Positions 1 to 10,292 of a stretch of DNA of 64,000 nt are shown here, in pieces (positions within the stretch are counted from its first letter, which is position 1; the number at the start of each line of letters is the position of its first letter). The position numbers and the translations under genes were made by a program. A model generated the notes under the pieces. That model was not told where the DNA came from. It saw only the letters and a list, made by a program, of their open reading frames with translations, and made no database searches. Source of the stretch: Burkholderia pyrrocinia (lineage in GTDB: Bacteria > Pseudomonadota > Gammaproteobacteria > Burkholderiales > Burkholderiaceae); assembly GCF_022809715.1 (NCBI RefSeq), contig NZ_CP094459.1, positions 2,356,001-2,420,000 on the forward strand, in the 5' to 3' direction.

Positions 1-310
1 CCGGCAGCCCGCTCCCGAACGCGAGTCCCTGGGTAATGCCGGTCGCGGTACGCAGGCCGGTGAACGAGCCGGGGCCGGCGCCGAACGCGATCGCGTCGCA
101 GTCGGCGAGCGTCAGCCCGGATTCGGCGAAAAGCTCCTGGATCGCCGGCAGCACGCGCGTGCTCGACACGGCGCCCGTCTGTTCGTGGCGGACCCAGGTT
201 TGCGGGGTGGAAACGGCGTCATCGGCATGGGCCGAGCGCAGCAGCGCGACCGAGCAGTATTCGGTCGACGTATCGATGGCGAGGAGCACTGTTTGCGTCA
301 TGGCCGACAT
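1..310 (-). CDS. tsaB: tRNA threonylcarbamoyladenosine biosynthesis protein TsaB (5' part)
   Basis: N-terminal ~100 residues of TsaB; the gene runs off the left edge of the window. TsaB is the inactive partner of TsaD in the complex that adds threonylcarbamoyl to A37 of ANN-decoding tRNAs. The start reads MSAMTQTVLLAIDTSTEYCS, with the ASKHA-fold phosphate-loop-like LAIDTSTEYCSVAL. The family hallmark GPGSFTGLR lies near residues 77-85. A second in-frame ATG at 301 is an alternative start. The gene diverges from the acyl-CoA-binding protein gene. Identification rests on the two motifs; the C-terminus is not visible. Confidence 0.88.
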   Translation of the reverse strand, partial: MSAMTQTVLLAIDTSTEYCSVALLRSAHADDAVSTPQTWVRHEQTGAVSSTRVLPAIQELFAESGLTLADCDAIAFGAGPGSFTGLRTATGITQGLAFGSGLP

Positions 311-457
311 TGTAATGCGGCACCCCGCTCCCACGGGCGATCGGGCCCGATCTGTGCGCGCGTTCGGCGCCGACGGCGGTTTGGAAGGATCGCTCGACCC
401 CGCGCGGCGGTCCGCTTGTTAAGATCGCCCGACCTGAAACCCTTACGGAGACACCCG

Positions 458-727
458 ATGAGCGAACTCACCGCCCAATTCGACCAGGCCCAGATCGACG
501 TCAAGCAACTGACGGAACGCCCGGGCAACCTGACCCTGCTGCGCCTGTACGCGCTCTTCAAGCAGGCAACCGACGGCGATGCGCACGGCGACAAGCCCGG
601 CTTCACCGACATCGTCGGCAAATACAAGTACGACGCATGGGATGCGTTGAAGGGCACGTCGCAGGATGCCGCGAAGCAGCAGTACATCGAACTCGTCGAA
701 TCGCTGAAAAACGGCACGGCTTCCTGA
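458..727 (+). CDS. Acyl-CoA-binding protein (ACBP family)
   Basis: An 89-residue protein, the usual length of a free-standing ACBP, which binds medium- and long-chain acyl-CoA esters in the cytoplasm as a four-helix bundle. The family signature is visible: LYALFKQATDGD in helix 2 and GKYKYDAWDALKG leading into helix 3, with the Tyr and Lys residues that contact the CoA phosphates, then QYIELVESL in helix 4. The ATG at 458 follows ACGGAG 8 bases upstream. Longer in-frame upstream extensions have no family similarity and were rejected. It is a single gene, divergent from tsaB and followed by a 359-base non-coding stretch. Confidence 0.93.
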   Translation: MSELTAQFDQAQIDVKQLTERPGNLTLLRLYALFKQATDGDAHGDKPGFTDIVGKYKYDAWDALKGTSQDAAKQQYIELVESLKNGTAS

Positions 728-1086
728 CCGAACCACGCCGTTCGCAATAGGCAATCAAATCAGTGGCGCAGCGCAGCAAATCTCTTTATAATGCGGCCTG
801 CGTCACCCCCGCGCTCGGCTCGCTTGCCGTTCCGGCCCGACGCCTCGTAGCGTTAAGCTCCAATCCGGTTTAGAACCTGTCCCCTCCTGCTTCGACCCTC
901 GCGGTCGTCACTTATCAGGCTGGCGGCCCCGCTCCTGAAGCGCGCCGCACCCAAAACAGCTTCTAATGCCTCATCCGCCGACTGTTCGGCGGATTGCACC
1001 CGTTTCCCGATTTGCTCGCTGAATCCGACGACTTGGGTATGCGCGATTGGCGCCGACGTTTCACCCACTGTGTTTCAAGGATTGTT
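728..1086 (+). promoter_or_regulatory. Long non-coding leader of rhlE with a candidate promoter and hairpin
   Basis: No convincing gene is present in these 359 bases. A perfect TATAAT at 787-792 (only a weak -35 around 764) could start transcription near 799, giving a leader of about 290 nt before rhlE. A perfect 9-bp stem with a 4-base loop lies at 973-994 (ATCCGCCGA / TCGGCGGAT). Long structured leaders are common upstream of cold-inducible DEAD-box helicase genes, so post-transcriptional control is plausible but inferred. Confidence 0.45.
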
Positions 1087-2628
1087 ATGACTTCGAGCAT
1101 CAACTCCAGCCCGCTCAACGCGATCGCCGACCAGGCGCTCGGTCTCGACGACGCCGCCGTACCGGCCGCGGTCGAACCGGCGTCGGACGAGCCGAGCTTC
1201 GCGTCGCTCGGGTTGTCGCCGGAGATCGTCTCCGCGCTGCAGGCCGCCGGCTATGTGAAGCCGACGCCGGTCCAGCAGCGCGCGATTCCGGCCGGCATCG
1301 CCGGCCGCGACCTGCTGGTGTCGAGCCCGACCGGTTCGGGCAAGACGGCCGCATTCATGCTGCCCGCGATCGAACGCTTCGCGCAGCTCCAGAAGACGCT
1401 GGCGCAGCAACCGCGTGCGCCGCGCGAACCGAACCAGGGCGACCGCCGCGTGCGCCGCCCGCAACCCGTCGCGCGCCCGGGCCTGCTCGTGCTGACGCCG
1501 ACCCGCGAACTCGCGATGCAGGTCACCACGGCCGCATCGACCTACGGCAAGCACCTGAAGCGCCTGCGCACGGTCAGCATCCTCGGCGGCGTCGCCTACG
1601 GCCAGCAGCTGATGCTGCTCGCGAAGAACCCCGAAATCCTGGTCGCCACGCCGGGCCGCCTGCTCGACCACCTCGAGCGCGGCCGCATCGACCTGTCCGA
1701 ACTGAAGATGCTCGTGCTCGACGAAGCCGACCGCATGCTCGACATGGGCTTCATCGACGATATCGAAACGATCGTCGCCGCGACGCCCGCGACGCGCCAG
1801 ACGATGCTGTTCTCGGCCACGCTCGACGGCAAGATCGGTTCGCTGACGAGCCGCCTGCTGAAGGATCCCGAGCGCATCGAGATCCAGCAGCGCCTCGAGT
1901 CGCGCGCGAACATCGCGCAGACCGTGCACTACGTCGACGACCGCGACCACAAGGATCGCCTGCTCGATCACCTGCTGCGCGACGACGCGCTCGACCAGGC
2001 GATCATCTTCACGGCGACCAAGATCGACGCCGACCAGCTCGCCGGCCGTCTCGCCGACGCAGGCTTCGAATCGGCCGCGCTGCACGGCGACCTGCCGCAG
2101 GGCGCGCGTAACCGCACGATCCGTGCGCTGCGCGAGCGCCGCGTGCGCGTGCTGGTCGCGACCGACGTCGCGGCACGCGGCATCGACATCCCGGGCATCA
2201 CGCACGTGTTCAACTACGACCTGCCGAAGTTCGCGGAAGACTACGTGCACCGTATCGGCCGTACGGGCCGTGCGGGCCGCTCGGGTATCGCGGTGAGCCT
2301 CGTGCACCACGCCGAACAGGGCGCGCTCAAGCGCATCGAGCGCTTCGTGCGCTCGCCGCTGCCGGTCAACGTGATCGAAGGTTTCGAGCCGCGCAAGTCG
2401 GCACCCCCGCGCGGCGGCAACGGCGGCCGCGGCCGTCCGGGCGGCGGTAACGGCGGCGGCCGACGTTTCGGCGGCAAGCCGGGCGGCGGTCATGGCGGCA
2501 ACGGCCGCAGCTACGGCGGCGGCAATGGCGGCGGCTGGAGCGGCAAGCCGGGCGGCAGCCGCGACGGCGGCCCGCGTCGCGACGGCCAGCGCAGCAGCGG
2601 CCCGCGCCGCGGCAATTCCGCGTCGTAA
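1087..2628 (+). CDS. rhlE: DEAD-box ATP-dependent RNA helicase RhlE-type
   Basis: A 513-residue ATP-dependent RNA helicase of the RhlE group, acting in ribosome assembly, RNA turnover or cold adaptation. All core motifs are visible in order: Q-motif region FASLGLSPEIVSAL with PTPVQQRAIP, motif I SPTGSGKTAA (~residues 80-90), PTRELA, TPGRLLDHL, the DEAD box LDEADRML, SAT, RGIDIP and HRIGRTGRAGRSG. An insert rich in Arg/Pro/Gln (about residues 100-135) sits between motifs I and Ia. The last ~85 residues form a Gly/Arg-rich RGG-like tail, typical of beta-proteobacterial RhlE proteins and expected to bind RNA nonspecifically. The ATG at 1087 was chosen because similarity begins soon after it and the upstream frame is not protein-like. 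Confidence 0.95.
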   Translation: MTSSINSSPLNAIADQALGLDDAAVPAAVEPASDEPSFASLGLSPEIVSALQAAGYVKPTPVQQRAIPAGIAGRDLLVSSPTGSGKTAAFMLPAIERFAQLQKTLAQQPRAPREPNQGDRRVRRPQPVARPGLLVLTPTRELAMQVTTAASTYGKHLKRLRTVSILGGVAYGQQLMLLAKNPEILVATPGRLLDHLERGRIDLSELKMLVLDEADRMLDMGFIDDIETIVAATPATRQTMLFSATLDGKIGSLTSRLLKDPERIEIQQRLESRANIAQTVHYVDDRDHKDRLLDHLLRDDALDQAIIFTATKIDADQLAGRLADAGFESAALHGDLPQGARNRTIRALRERRVRVLVATDVAARGIDIPGITHVFNYDLPKFAEDYVHRIGRTGRAGRSGIAVSLVHHAEQGALKRIERFVRSPLPVNVIEGFEPRKSAPPRGGNGGRGRPGGGNGGGRRFGGKPGGGHGGNGRSYGGGNGGGWSGKPGGSRDGGPRRDGQRSSGPRRGNSAS

Positions 2629-2677
2629 GCACGCACGGGCGGCCGCCCCACCGATGGCCGCCCCGCCAATCCAGCCG

Positions 2678-2704
2678 ACCGGCGCATCTGCGCCGGTTTT
2701 TTTT
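2678..2704 (+). terminator. Intrinsic terminator of rhlE
   Basis: Inverted repeat ACCGGCGCA / TGCGCCGGT followed by a run of eight T (2697-2704), 50 bases past the rhlE stop codon. Confidence 0.88.
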
Positions 2705-3016
2705 CGTCCCGCCGCACATTTCACGATACGAAAAATTTTTTTGTGTCGTAAAAAATCATGCTGCGTGGCACAACCCAGACGATTGCGGGATGGGAAAAAG
2801 CATTTCTTATCCCGAAATCAAGAATTCAAATAATTGATTTAAAACAACTAAAAATTTACGCACTTTCTGATACAGCCGCTGTTTCGCTCCCATCGATTTG
2901 CCTAGACTCTTATACAAGACTTCACGAAACGGAACGCGCCGCTTCCCGCTTCGAGAACAGCATCCGCACCGTCAGATTCGACCCATTAGGCAACACACCG
3001 CATCAAGGAGCTCATC
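2705..3016 (+). promoter_or_regulatory. AT-rich upstream region of aceA with operator-like inverted repeats
   Basis: About 310 bases without a gene and far richer in A/T than the rest of the window, mainly 2720-2920. It holds two inverted repeats: TACGA at 2727-2731 with TCGTA at 2746-2750 around an A/T tract, and CGGGAT at 2786-2791 with ATCCCG at 2809-2814. A possible -10 (TATACA, 2911-2916) has no good -35, which suggests an activator-dependent promoter. The ribosome-binding site AAGGAG precedes the aceA ATG. This probably holds the glucose/acetate control of isocitrate lyase; the protein that binds is unknown. Confidence 0.45.
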
Positions 3017-4324
<1,308 letters not shown>

Positions 4325-4436
4325 CGCGCGCAAGCGGCGCGGCATCGGCAACAGAACAAAAATCAGGGAGGAGACGGCAGGCGCGCGATGCAGATCGCGC
4401 GACCGGCCGCGCGGCCCGCGGGCCGCCAGCAACGAC

Positions 4437-4467
4437 GCGCGCCGGCTTGGTCCGGCGCGCCCTTTTT
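4437..4467 (+). terminator. Intrinsic terminator of aceA
   Basis: Nine-base stem GCGCGCCGG / CCGGCGCGC with a 6-base loop, followed by CCTTTTTC. It lies between aceA and the convergent universal stress protein gene. Confidence 0.8.
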
Positions 4468-4516
4468 CTACGGTGCCGGTCCTGCTGCCGCCCGTGCGGC
4501 CACAACCGGCACCGCG

Positions 4517-4951
4517 CTACCGATAGACAATCACCGGAATTTTCGTATGGGTCAGCACACGCTGCGTCTCGCTGCCGATCAGCAGGCTGCCGAGCCCGCG
4601 GCGTCCGTGGGACGCCATGAAGATCACGTCGCAGCCGCCGCGTTCGGCCGCCTCGATGATGCCGAGATACGGCGACGGATGCACGCTGGTCCACGTGTCG
4701 CAGACGACGCCGGCCACCTTCGCGGCCGATTCGACCTCGTCGAGGTGCGCGCGCGCCTCGCGCTCGCTGCGCGCCCGGAAATCGGCGGGCGGCTCGATGA
4801 TCACTTCGGAAAACGGCGAGTATGGATACTGCGGCAGGCACGCGTAGGCCGTCACGCGCGCGCCGACCGCGCGCGCCAGGTCGATCGCGCCGTCAATCGC
4901 CTTTTGCGACAGTTCGGAACCGTCGGTTGGAACGAGGATGTGCCGGAACAT
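4517..4951 (-). CDS. Universal stress protein (UspA family)
   Basis: A 144-residue single-domain UspA protein. It opens with MFRHILVPTDGSELSQKAID, including the DGS segment of the family. The ATP-binding signature of the C-terminal half is MASHGRRGLGSLLIGSETQR (G-2x-G-9x-G[S/T] pattern), so an ATP-binding member is likely. The start at 4951 is preceded by GAAGGAGG and gives the standard length; upstream extension is not conserved in character. Such proteins usually accumulate in stationary phase or on oxygen limitation; no promoter was recognised here. Convergent with aceA and co-directional with the LysR gene. Confidence 0.93.
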   Translation of the reverse strand: MFRHILVPTDGSELSQKAIDGAIDLARAVGARVTAYACLPQYPYSPFSEVIIEPPADFRARSEREARAHLDEVESAAKVAGVVCDTWTSVHPSPYLGIIEAAERGGCDVIFMASHGRRGLGSLLIGSETQRVLTHTKIPVIVYR

Positions 4952-5110
4952 CGCGCCCTCCTTCGTCAATCGCACTCCGCGCGCCGCGATCCCGTTCGGG
5001 CCGACCGCGATGCGTCGCGCGTGCCTCCTACGATTGTAGTGTGCGAAACCGCGCAACCGGCACCGGCAGCGGGTTCGCCCTCATATCGGAAACGCGCGGG
5101 CACGCGCGGC

Positions 5111-6016
5111 CTACTCGCCCCAATAACCGGGCCGCTCGTACGTGTGCTTCAGGTAATCGAGAAACAGGCGCACGCGCAGCGGCAGGTGGCGGCGCTGCGG
5201 AAACACCGCGTGGATGCCGATCGGCGGCGCGGCGAACGCGTCGAGCACGCTGACGAGCCGGCCGGCCGCGATGTCGTCGCCGACCTCCCACCACGAGCGC
5301 CATGCCAGGCCGTGGCCGGCGAGACACCACTCGTGCAGCACCGCGCCGTCCGAGCATTCCATCGTGCCGTTCACGCGGATCGACACGACCTTGTCGTCCT
5401 CCTGGAACGCCCAGCCGCGCTGCTGGTTCGCGTTCGCCGCGAGCGCGAGGCAGTTGTGCCGCGCCAGTTCCGCGAGCGTGGCGGGCGTGCCGCGCCGCGC
5501 GAGATACGCGGGCGACGCAACGCACACGCGGCGATTCTCGCCGAGCTTCAGCGACACCAGCGACGAGTCCGGCAGTTCGCCGAGCCGCACCGCGCAATCG
5601 AACCCTTCGTTGACGAGGTCGACCATCCGGTCGGACAGGTCGAGCGTGACCGACACGTCCGGATGCCCGCTGCTGAACTCGGGCACGAGCGGCGCGACGT
5701 GCCGCCGACCGAAGCCGGCCGGCGCGGAAATGCGCAGGTGGCCGCTCGCCTTGACGCCGCCGGCGGACACACTCGCCTCCGCGTTCTGCATGTCGTTGAT
5801 GATCCGCTGGCAATCCTCGAGGAATGCCGACCCCTCGAACGTCAGCGTGAGCTTGCGCGTCGTGCGTACCAGCAGCTTGACGCCGAGCCGCTCCTCGAGC
5901 GCGTCGAGGCGGCGGCCGATGATCGCCGGCGCGACGCCTTCCGCGTGCGCAGCCGCCGACAAGCTGCCCTTCGCCGCGACCGCGGCGAACGTTTCGATCT
6001 GTTTGAACCGGTCCAT
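5111..6016 (-). CDS. LysR-family transcriptional regulator
   Basis: A 301-residue LysR-type regulator. The winged-helix DNA-binding domain spans residues ~1-60 (MDRFKQIETFAAVAAKGSLS, then RRLDALEERLGVKLLVRTTR). The effector-binding domain, residues ~88-295, contains GHLRISAPAGFGRRHVAPL, typical of the CrgA/DhcR-like branch. The ATG at 6016 starts the canonical HTH; an ATG at 6034 would add six residues. It is divergent from the haloacid dehalogenase-aceB pair, the usual position for a LysR regulator of the neighbouring operon. The AT-rich 154-base gap between them would hold its operator. The inducer is unknown. Confidence 0.9.
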   Translation of the reverse strand: MDRFKQIETFAAVAAKGSLSAAAHAEGVAPAIIGRRLDALEERLGVKLLVRTTRKLTLTFEGSAFLEDCQRIINDMQNAEASVSAGGVKASGHLRISAPAGFGRRHVAPLVPEFSSGHPDVSVTLDLSDRMVDLVNEGFDCAVRLGELPDSSLVSLKLGENRRVCVASPAYLARRGTPATLAELARHNCLALAANANQQRGWAFQEDDKVVSIRVNGTMECSDGAVLHEWCLAGHGLAWRSWWEVGDDIAAGRLVSVLDAFAAPPIGIHAVFPQRRHLPLRVRLFLDYLKHTYERPGYWGE

Positions 6017-6170
6017 GACTCGCGGGGACGGCACCGCCGCCCTTCAAATAGCTTAAGCCGCTCAAGATTATGTATATGAAAGTAAAAGATCAAGTGATGA
6101 TTAGCGTCTTTTTTAGCACCTGCGATCACGAATAGAATCGACCCGACCTCTGAAACCGGAGCGCAAGGCT

Positions 6171-6932
6171 ATGTCGGCCACAACGACACTCTCCTCTCCC
6201 GACGCAATCCTCTTCGACGCATTCGGCACGTTGTTCGACGTGCATGCGGTCGTGGCCGCGGCAGAGCAGATGTTTCCCGGTCACGGGGAACGGTTGTCGC
6301 AGCTGTGGCGACGCAAGCAAATCGAATACTCGCAGCTGCGCACGCTCGCCGATCCGGCCGGCGCCCGCTATCGCCCGTTCCGGGACATCACGCTCGATGC
6401 GCTGCGGTTCGCCGCGCGCGCGCTCGGCCTCGCGCTGAACAGCGCGGCCGAGAAGCGGCTGATGGACGAATACGCGTGCCTGTCCACCTATCCCGATACG
6501 GTGCCCGCGCTGCGCAAGCTGCGCGCGCTCGAGCCGCGCCCGCCGCTCGCGATCCTGTCGAACGGCAACCCGCAGATGCTCGACATCGCGATCAAGAGCG
6601 CCGGCATGTCCGGGCTGTTCGATCGCGTGCTGTCGGCCGACACCGTTCGCGCGTACAAGCCGAGTCCGGCCGTCTACGCGCTCGGCACCGCCGCGTTCGG
6701 GCCGAACCCGCGCGGCATCGTGTTCGTGTCGTCGAACGCATGGGACGTCGCCGGTGCCGCGTGGTTCGGCTACACGACGTTCTGGCTCAACCGCACGGGC
6801 GCGCCCGCCGAGGAACTCGGCGCACCGCCCGACGGCACGGGCACCGGCATGGCCGACCTGCTCGCATTCCTCGCCACCCCGGCTCCATCCGGCAGACACG
6901 CAAACCGCACGCGCCCCGGCCCGGGTGCATGA
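6171..6932 (+). CDS. Haloacid dehalogenase, type II (HAD superfamily)
   Basis: A 253-residue HAD hydrolase resembling (S)-2-haloacid dehalogenases, which turn 2-haloalkanoates into 2-hydroxy acids. Visible motifs: ILFDAFGTLFD with nucleophile Asp16, ILSNGNPQML (motif II Ser-Asn), the motif III Lys in YKPSPAVYAL, and FVSSNAWDVAGA with the Ser-Asn-x-x-Asp arrangement of type II dehalogenases. About 30 C-terminal residues (after DLLAFLA) are low-complexity. It lies 65 bases upstream of aceB and diverges from a LysR gene, suggesting co-transcription with malate synthase. The true substrate is uncertain; many annotated members act on other small acids or phosphates. Confidence 0.85.
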   Translation: MSATTTLSSPDAILFDAFGTLFDVHAVVAAAEQMFPGHGERLSQLWRRKQIEYSQLRTLADPAGARYRPFRDITLDALRFAARALGLALNSAAEKRLMDEYACLSTYPDTVPALRKLRALEPRPPLAILSNGNPQMLDIAIKSAGMSGLFDRVLSADTVRAYKPSPAVYALGTAAFGPNPRGIVFVSSNAWDVAGAAWFGYTTFWLNRTGAPAEELGAPPDGTGTGMADLLAFLATPAPSGRHANRTRPGPGA

Positions 6933-6997
6933 CGCTCGCAGCTGCCGCCTTCCCCTTTCACCGAAACCGCAACTGACCGACCAAGGAGATGAGACTC

Positions 6998-8590
6998 ATG
7001 AGCACCCCGATCACGCTGCCGCAAGGCATGACGATCACCGGCGAAATCAAGCCGGGTTACGAAGCGATCCTGACGCCCGACGCGCTCGCACTCGTCGCAG
7101 CGCTGCACCGCGCGTTCGAACCGCGCCGCCAGGCGCTGCTGCAGGCGCGCGCCGAGCGCACGAAACGCCTCGACGCGGGCGAGCGCCCGGACTTCCTGGC
7201 CGATACCAGGGCGATCCGCGAGGGCGACTGGAAGGTCGCGCCGCTGCCGGCCGACCTGCAATGCCGCCGCGTCGAGATCACGGGCCCCGTCGAGCGCAAG
7301 ATGATCATCAACGCGCTGAACTCGGGCGCCGATTCGTACATGACGGACTTCGAGGATTCGAACGCGCCGAGCTGGACGAACCAGATCGACGGCCAGATCA
7401 ACCTGAAGGACGCGATCCGCCGCACGATCTCGCTCGAGCAGAACGGCAAGTCGTACCAGCTCAACGACAAGGTCGCGACGCTGATCGTGCGTCCGCGCGG
7501 CTGGCATCTCGACGAGAAGCACGTGACGGTCGACGGCCAGCGCGTGTCCGGCGGCATCTTCGATTTCGCGCTGTTCCTGTTCCACAACGCGAAGGAGCTG
7601 ATCGCGCGCGGCTCGGGCCCGTACTTCTACCTGCCGAAGATGGAAAGCCATCTCGAGGCGCGCCTGTGGAACGACATCTTCGTCGCCGCGCAGGAACAGG
7701 TCGGCATCCCGCGCGGCACGATCCGCGCGACCGTGCTGATCGAGACGATCCTCGCCGCGTTCGAGATGGACGAGATCCTGTACGAACTGCGCGAGCACAG
7801 CTCGGGCCTGAACGCCGGCCGCTGGGACTACATCTTCTCGGCGATCAAGAAGTTCAAGAACGACCGCGATTTCTGCCTCGCCGACCGTTCGAAGATCACG
7901 ATGACGGTGCCGTTCATGCGCGCGTACGCGCTGCTGCTGCTGAAGACCTGCCACAAGCGCAACGCGCCGGCGATCGGCGGGATGAGCGCGCTGATCCCGA
8001 TCAAGAACGATCCGGAAGCGAACGACAAGGCGATGGGCGGCGTGCGCTCGGACAAGCAGCGCGACGCGACCGACGGCTACGACGGCGGCTGGGTTGCGCA
8101 CCCGGGCCTCGTGCCGATCGCGATGGAAGAGTTCGTCAAGGTGCTCGGCGACAAGCCGAACCAGATCGCGAAGCAGCGCGACGACGTGCAAATCGAAGGC
8201 AAGAACCTGCTCGACTTCCAGCCTGAAGCGCCGATCACCGAAGCCGGCCTGCGCAACAACATCAACGTCGGCATCCACTACCTCGGCGCGTGGCTCGACG
8301 GCAACGGCTGCGTGCCGATCCACAACCTGATGGAAGATGCGGCCACCGCCGAGATTTCCCGCTCGCAGGTGTGGCAGTGGATCCGCTCGCCGAAGGGCGT
8401 GCTCGACGACGGCCGCAAGGTCACGGCCGACCTCGTGCGCGAATACGCAAAGGTCGAACTCGACAACGTGAAGCGTTCGGTCGGCGGCAACACGCAGCCG
8501 TACGAGCGCGCCGCGGCGATCTTCGAGCAGATGTCGACGTCGGAAGGCTTCACCGAATTCCTGACGCTGCCGCTGTACGAGGAAATCTGA
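6998..8590 (+). CDS. aceB: Malate synthase A
   Basis: A 530-residue malate synthase of the A form, condensing glyoxylate with acetyl-CoA to malate, the second step of the glyoxylate shunt. Family sequences present include [20 protein letters not shown] (the conserved acidic/aromatic segment), [11 protein letters not shown], the active-site region [19 protein letters not shown], and [20 protein letters not shown] near the C-terminus. The ATG at 6998 is preferred over 6989: the Shine-Dalgarno AAGGAG at 6983-6988 abuts 6989 but is correctly spaced for 6998. It lies 65 bases after the haloacid dehalogenase gene and probably shares its transcript. Confidence 0.97.
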   Translation: MSTPITLPQGMTITGEIKPGYEAILTPDALALVAALHRAFEPRRQALLQARAERTKRLDAGERPDFLADTRAIREGDWKVAPLPADLQCRRVEITGPVERKMIINALNSGADSYMTDFEDSNAPSWTNQIDGQINLKDAIRRTISLEQNGKSYQLNDKVATLIVRPRGWHLDEKHVTVDGQRVSGGIFDFALFLFHNAKELIARGSGPYFYLPKMESHLEARLWNDIFVAAQEQVGIPRGTIRATVLIETILAAFEMDEILYELREHSSGLNAGRWDYIFSAIKKFKNDRDFCLADRSKITMTVPFMRAYALLLLKTCHKRNAPAIGGMSALIPIKNDPEANDKAMGGVRSDKQRDATDGYDGGWVAHPGLVPIAMEEFVKVLGDKPNQIAKQRDDVQIEGKNLLDFQPEAPITEAGLRNNINVGIHYLGAWLDGNGCVPIHNLMEDAATAEISRSQVWQWIRSPKGVLDDGRKVTADLVREYAKVELDNVKRSVGGNTQPYERAAAIFEQMSTSEGFTEFLTLPLYEEI

Positions 8591-8659
8591 CGAAGCGGCC
8601 CGCCGCGACCGTCGGCCGGCCACGTGCCGTCGCCGGTCGCACGCGACGACCGCACGAAA

Positions 8660-8681
8660 AAAGCGCCCCGCGGGGCGCTTT
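8660..8681. terminator. Bidirectional terminator between aceB and the ytfP-like gene
   Basis: Perfect palindrome AAAGCGCCCC / GGGGCGCTTT with A-rich sequence on the left and T-rich (TCCTTTT) on the right, able to end both convergent transcripts. Confidence 0.82.
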
Positions 8682-8715
8682 CCTTTTGCGGCGAAACCGA
8701 CTGCCGCGCGGACGC

Positions 8716-9129
8716 TCAGGCGACCTCTCGCTCGCGCCGGTGCTGGACCCAGTCTCCCGACGCGATGCGCGGACGCCCGGCTGCCGCATGCGCGGCGACC
8801 GGGTAATACAGGCATGCGTACTGCCGGCCGCCGAGCTCGACGGTCACCTCTTCCGGCTTGAACAGCGTGTCGACGCCCGGATAAACGCGCTCGATCTCGT
8901 CGAGCACGGGAACGAGCCGTTCATCGACCTCGTAGACGTCGCCCCAGACCAGCGACTTGGCCGCAGACCCGGCGACCATCCCCGGATACGGACCGAAATC
9001 GTACAGCTCGCCCGGCAGCGCGACCGCGCCAAGCAGCGTCGGCGCGGCGATCCCGTGTCGTGCGGCCGCATGGCCGATGTCGTTGGTCTCTCCGGCTCTC
9101 AGGGTGCCGTAGACGAATACGTAGCGCAT
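8716..9129 (-). CDS. Gamma-glutamylcyclotransferase-like protein (YtfP/AIG2 family)
   Basis: A 137-residue cytoplasmic protein of the GGCT-like (AIG2/YtfP) fold. The substrate-loop motif VYGTLRAGETN is at the N-terminus and GELYDFGPYPGMV follows. The conserved acid used in catalysis in this fold is in LDEIERVYPG. The length is within the usual range for the family. The start MRYVFVYGTLR at 9129 has AGGAGAA upstream. Family members cleave gamma-glutamyl amides or are uncharacterised; no substrate can be assigned. Convergent with aceB and divergent from the AraC regulator. Confidence 0.88.
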   Translation of the reverse strand: MRYVFVYGTLRAGETNDIGHAAARHGIAAPTLLGAVALPGELYDFGPYPGMVAGSAAKSLVWGDVYEVDERLVPVLDEIERVYPGVDTLFKPEEVTVELGGRQYACLYYPVAAHAAAGRPRIASGDWVQHRREREVA

Positions 9130-9387
9130 CGTGGTTCTCCTCTTCGATTCGTATGTTGCCGTGTTCGCGCGCGATTCGTGCGAAATTGCGCACCCATCGA
9201 TAGACCACCGGATCGGCCCGATGGTTCTGACCGGCAAGCGCGCGGGGCCCCGGGCAGTCGCGCCGACTTCGCCCGCTCCCATACAAAGTTCATTTGACCA
9301 GGGCATGATCGCCCCAAAAACCGCCGCATGCGCTCGCGCGGCGCCTTCTAAAATAACGGCATCGCCGCCGCGCCGCCCGAACCGTCC

Positions 9388-10266
9388 ATGAATCCTCCCG
9401 TCCAAGCCGACGCATCGAACCCATACGACGTCATCGACATCCCGCCCGAATTCGCGCCGACCGCCGTCCATCCGATGCGCGTGCGCGCGCGGCAGGTCGA
9501 CGCCGGCCACCGCATCCCGCTGCACACGCATGCGTGGGCGCAGCTCGCGTACGCATCGCGCGGCGTGCTGCGCGTCGCGACGACCGGCACGACGTGGATG
9601 GTGCCGCCGTCCCGCGCGATCTGGGTGCCGCCGCGTGTGACGCATGAAGTCGTGATCGTCGAGGAAGCGTATTTGCGCACGCTGTATATCGACGAATCGA
9701 TCGTGCCGGACGGGCTCGACGCGTGCCGCGTCGTGGAAGTGACGGGATTGCTGCGCGAACTGATCGTCGCACTCGATGCGCGCGAGCTGAGCACCGCGCG
9801 CGAGCGCCTGCTGTGCGGGCTCGTGCTCGACGAGCTGAGCCATGCCGAGCCGTTGCCGCTTGCGGTGCCGATGCCTGATGAGAAACGGCTGCGCATGCTG
9901 TGCGAATCGGTACTCGCGCAACCGGCGCATGCGGAATCGCTCGAACACTGGGCGAGCGAGGTCGGCGCGAGCACGCGCACGATTTCGCGGCTCTTCAAGC
10001 AGGAACTGGGCGTGAGCTTTTCGCAGTGGCGCCAGCAGGCGCTGCTGGCGCGGGCGATCCCGCTGCTGAATCAGGGGCGCCCGCTGTCGCATATCGCGCG
10101 CGAGCTCGGCTACCAGAGCCAGAGCGCGTTCTCGGCGATGTTCCGCCGTGCATTCGGCGAAAGCCCGCGCGCGTTCATGCTGCGCGGCTACGAGCACCGC
10201 GGCGCGGAAGGCCGCATTGCGGACGACGAATCGCCGGACGACGACGCGATCGACGCCGTCCGCTGA
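9388..10266 (+). CDS. AraC-family transcriptional regulator with N-terminal cupin domain
   Basis: A 292-residue one-component regulator. An N-terminal cupin-type sensor (HRIPLHTHAWAQLAYASRG, then MVPPSRAIWVPPRVTHEV, residues ~38-95) is followed by a C-terminal double HTH (LEHWASEVGASTRTISRLFK; second helix pair in LSHIARELGYQSQSAFSAMF, GESPRAF). This layout matches regulators such as those controlling neighbouring transporters or amine/aromatic pathways. The gene stands alone between divergent and convergent neighbours, so no target is evident. A TAAAAT (9349-9354) upstream is a possible -10 without a clear -35. Confidence 0.91.
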   Translation: MNPPVQADASNPYDVIDIPPEFAPTAVHPMRVRARQVDAGHRIPLHTHAWAQLAYASRGVLRVATTGTTWMVPPSRAIWVPPRVTHEVVIVEEAYLRTLYIDESIVPDGLDACRVVEVTGLLRELIVALDARELSTARERLLCGLVLDELSHAEPLPLAVPMPDEKRLRMLCESVLAQPAHAESLEHWASEVGASTRTISRLFKQELGVSFSQWRQQALLARAIPLLNQGRPLSHIARELGYQSQSAFSAMFRRAFGESPRAFMLRGYEHRGAEGRIADDESPDDDAIDAVR

Positions 10267-10292
10267 GCGCTGCGCTCCGGATCGTCAGATCT

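Noticed and set aside
6770..8815. 681-codon minus-strand frame opposite aceB
   Set aside because: Shadow frame; malate synthase on the plus strand is unambiguous and the antisense product has no motif.
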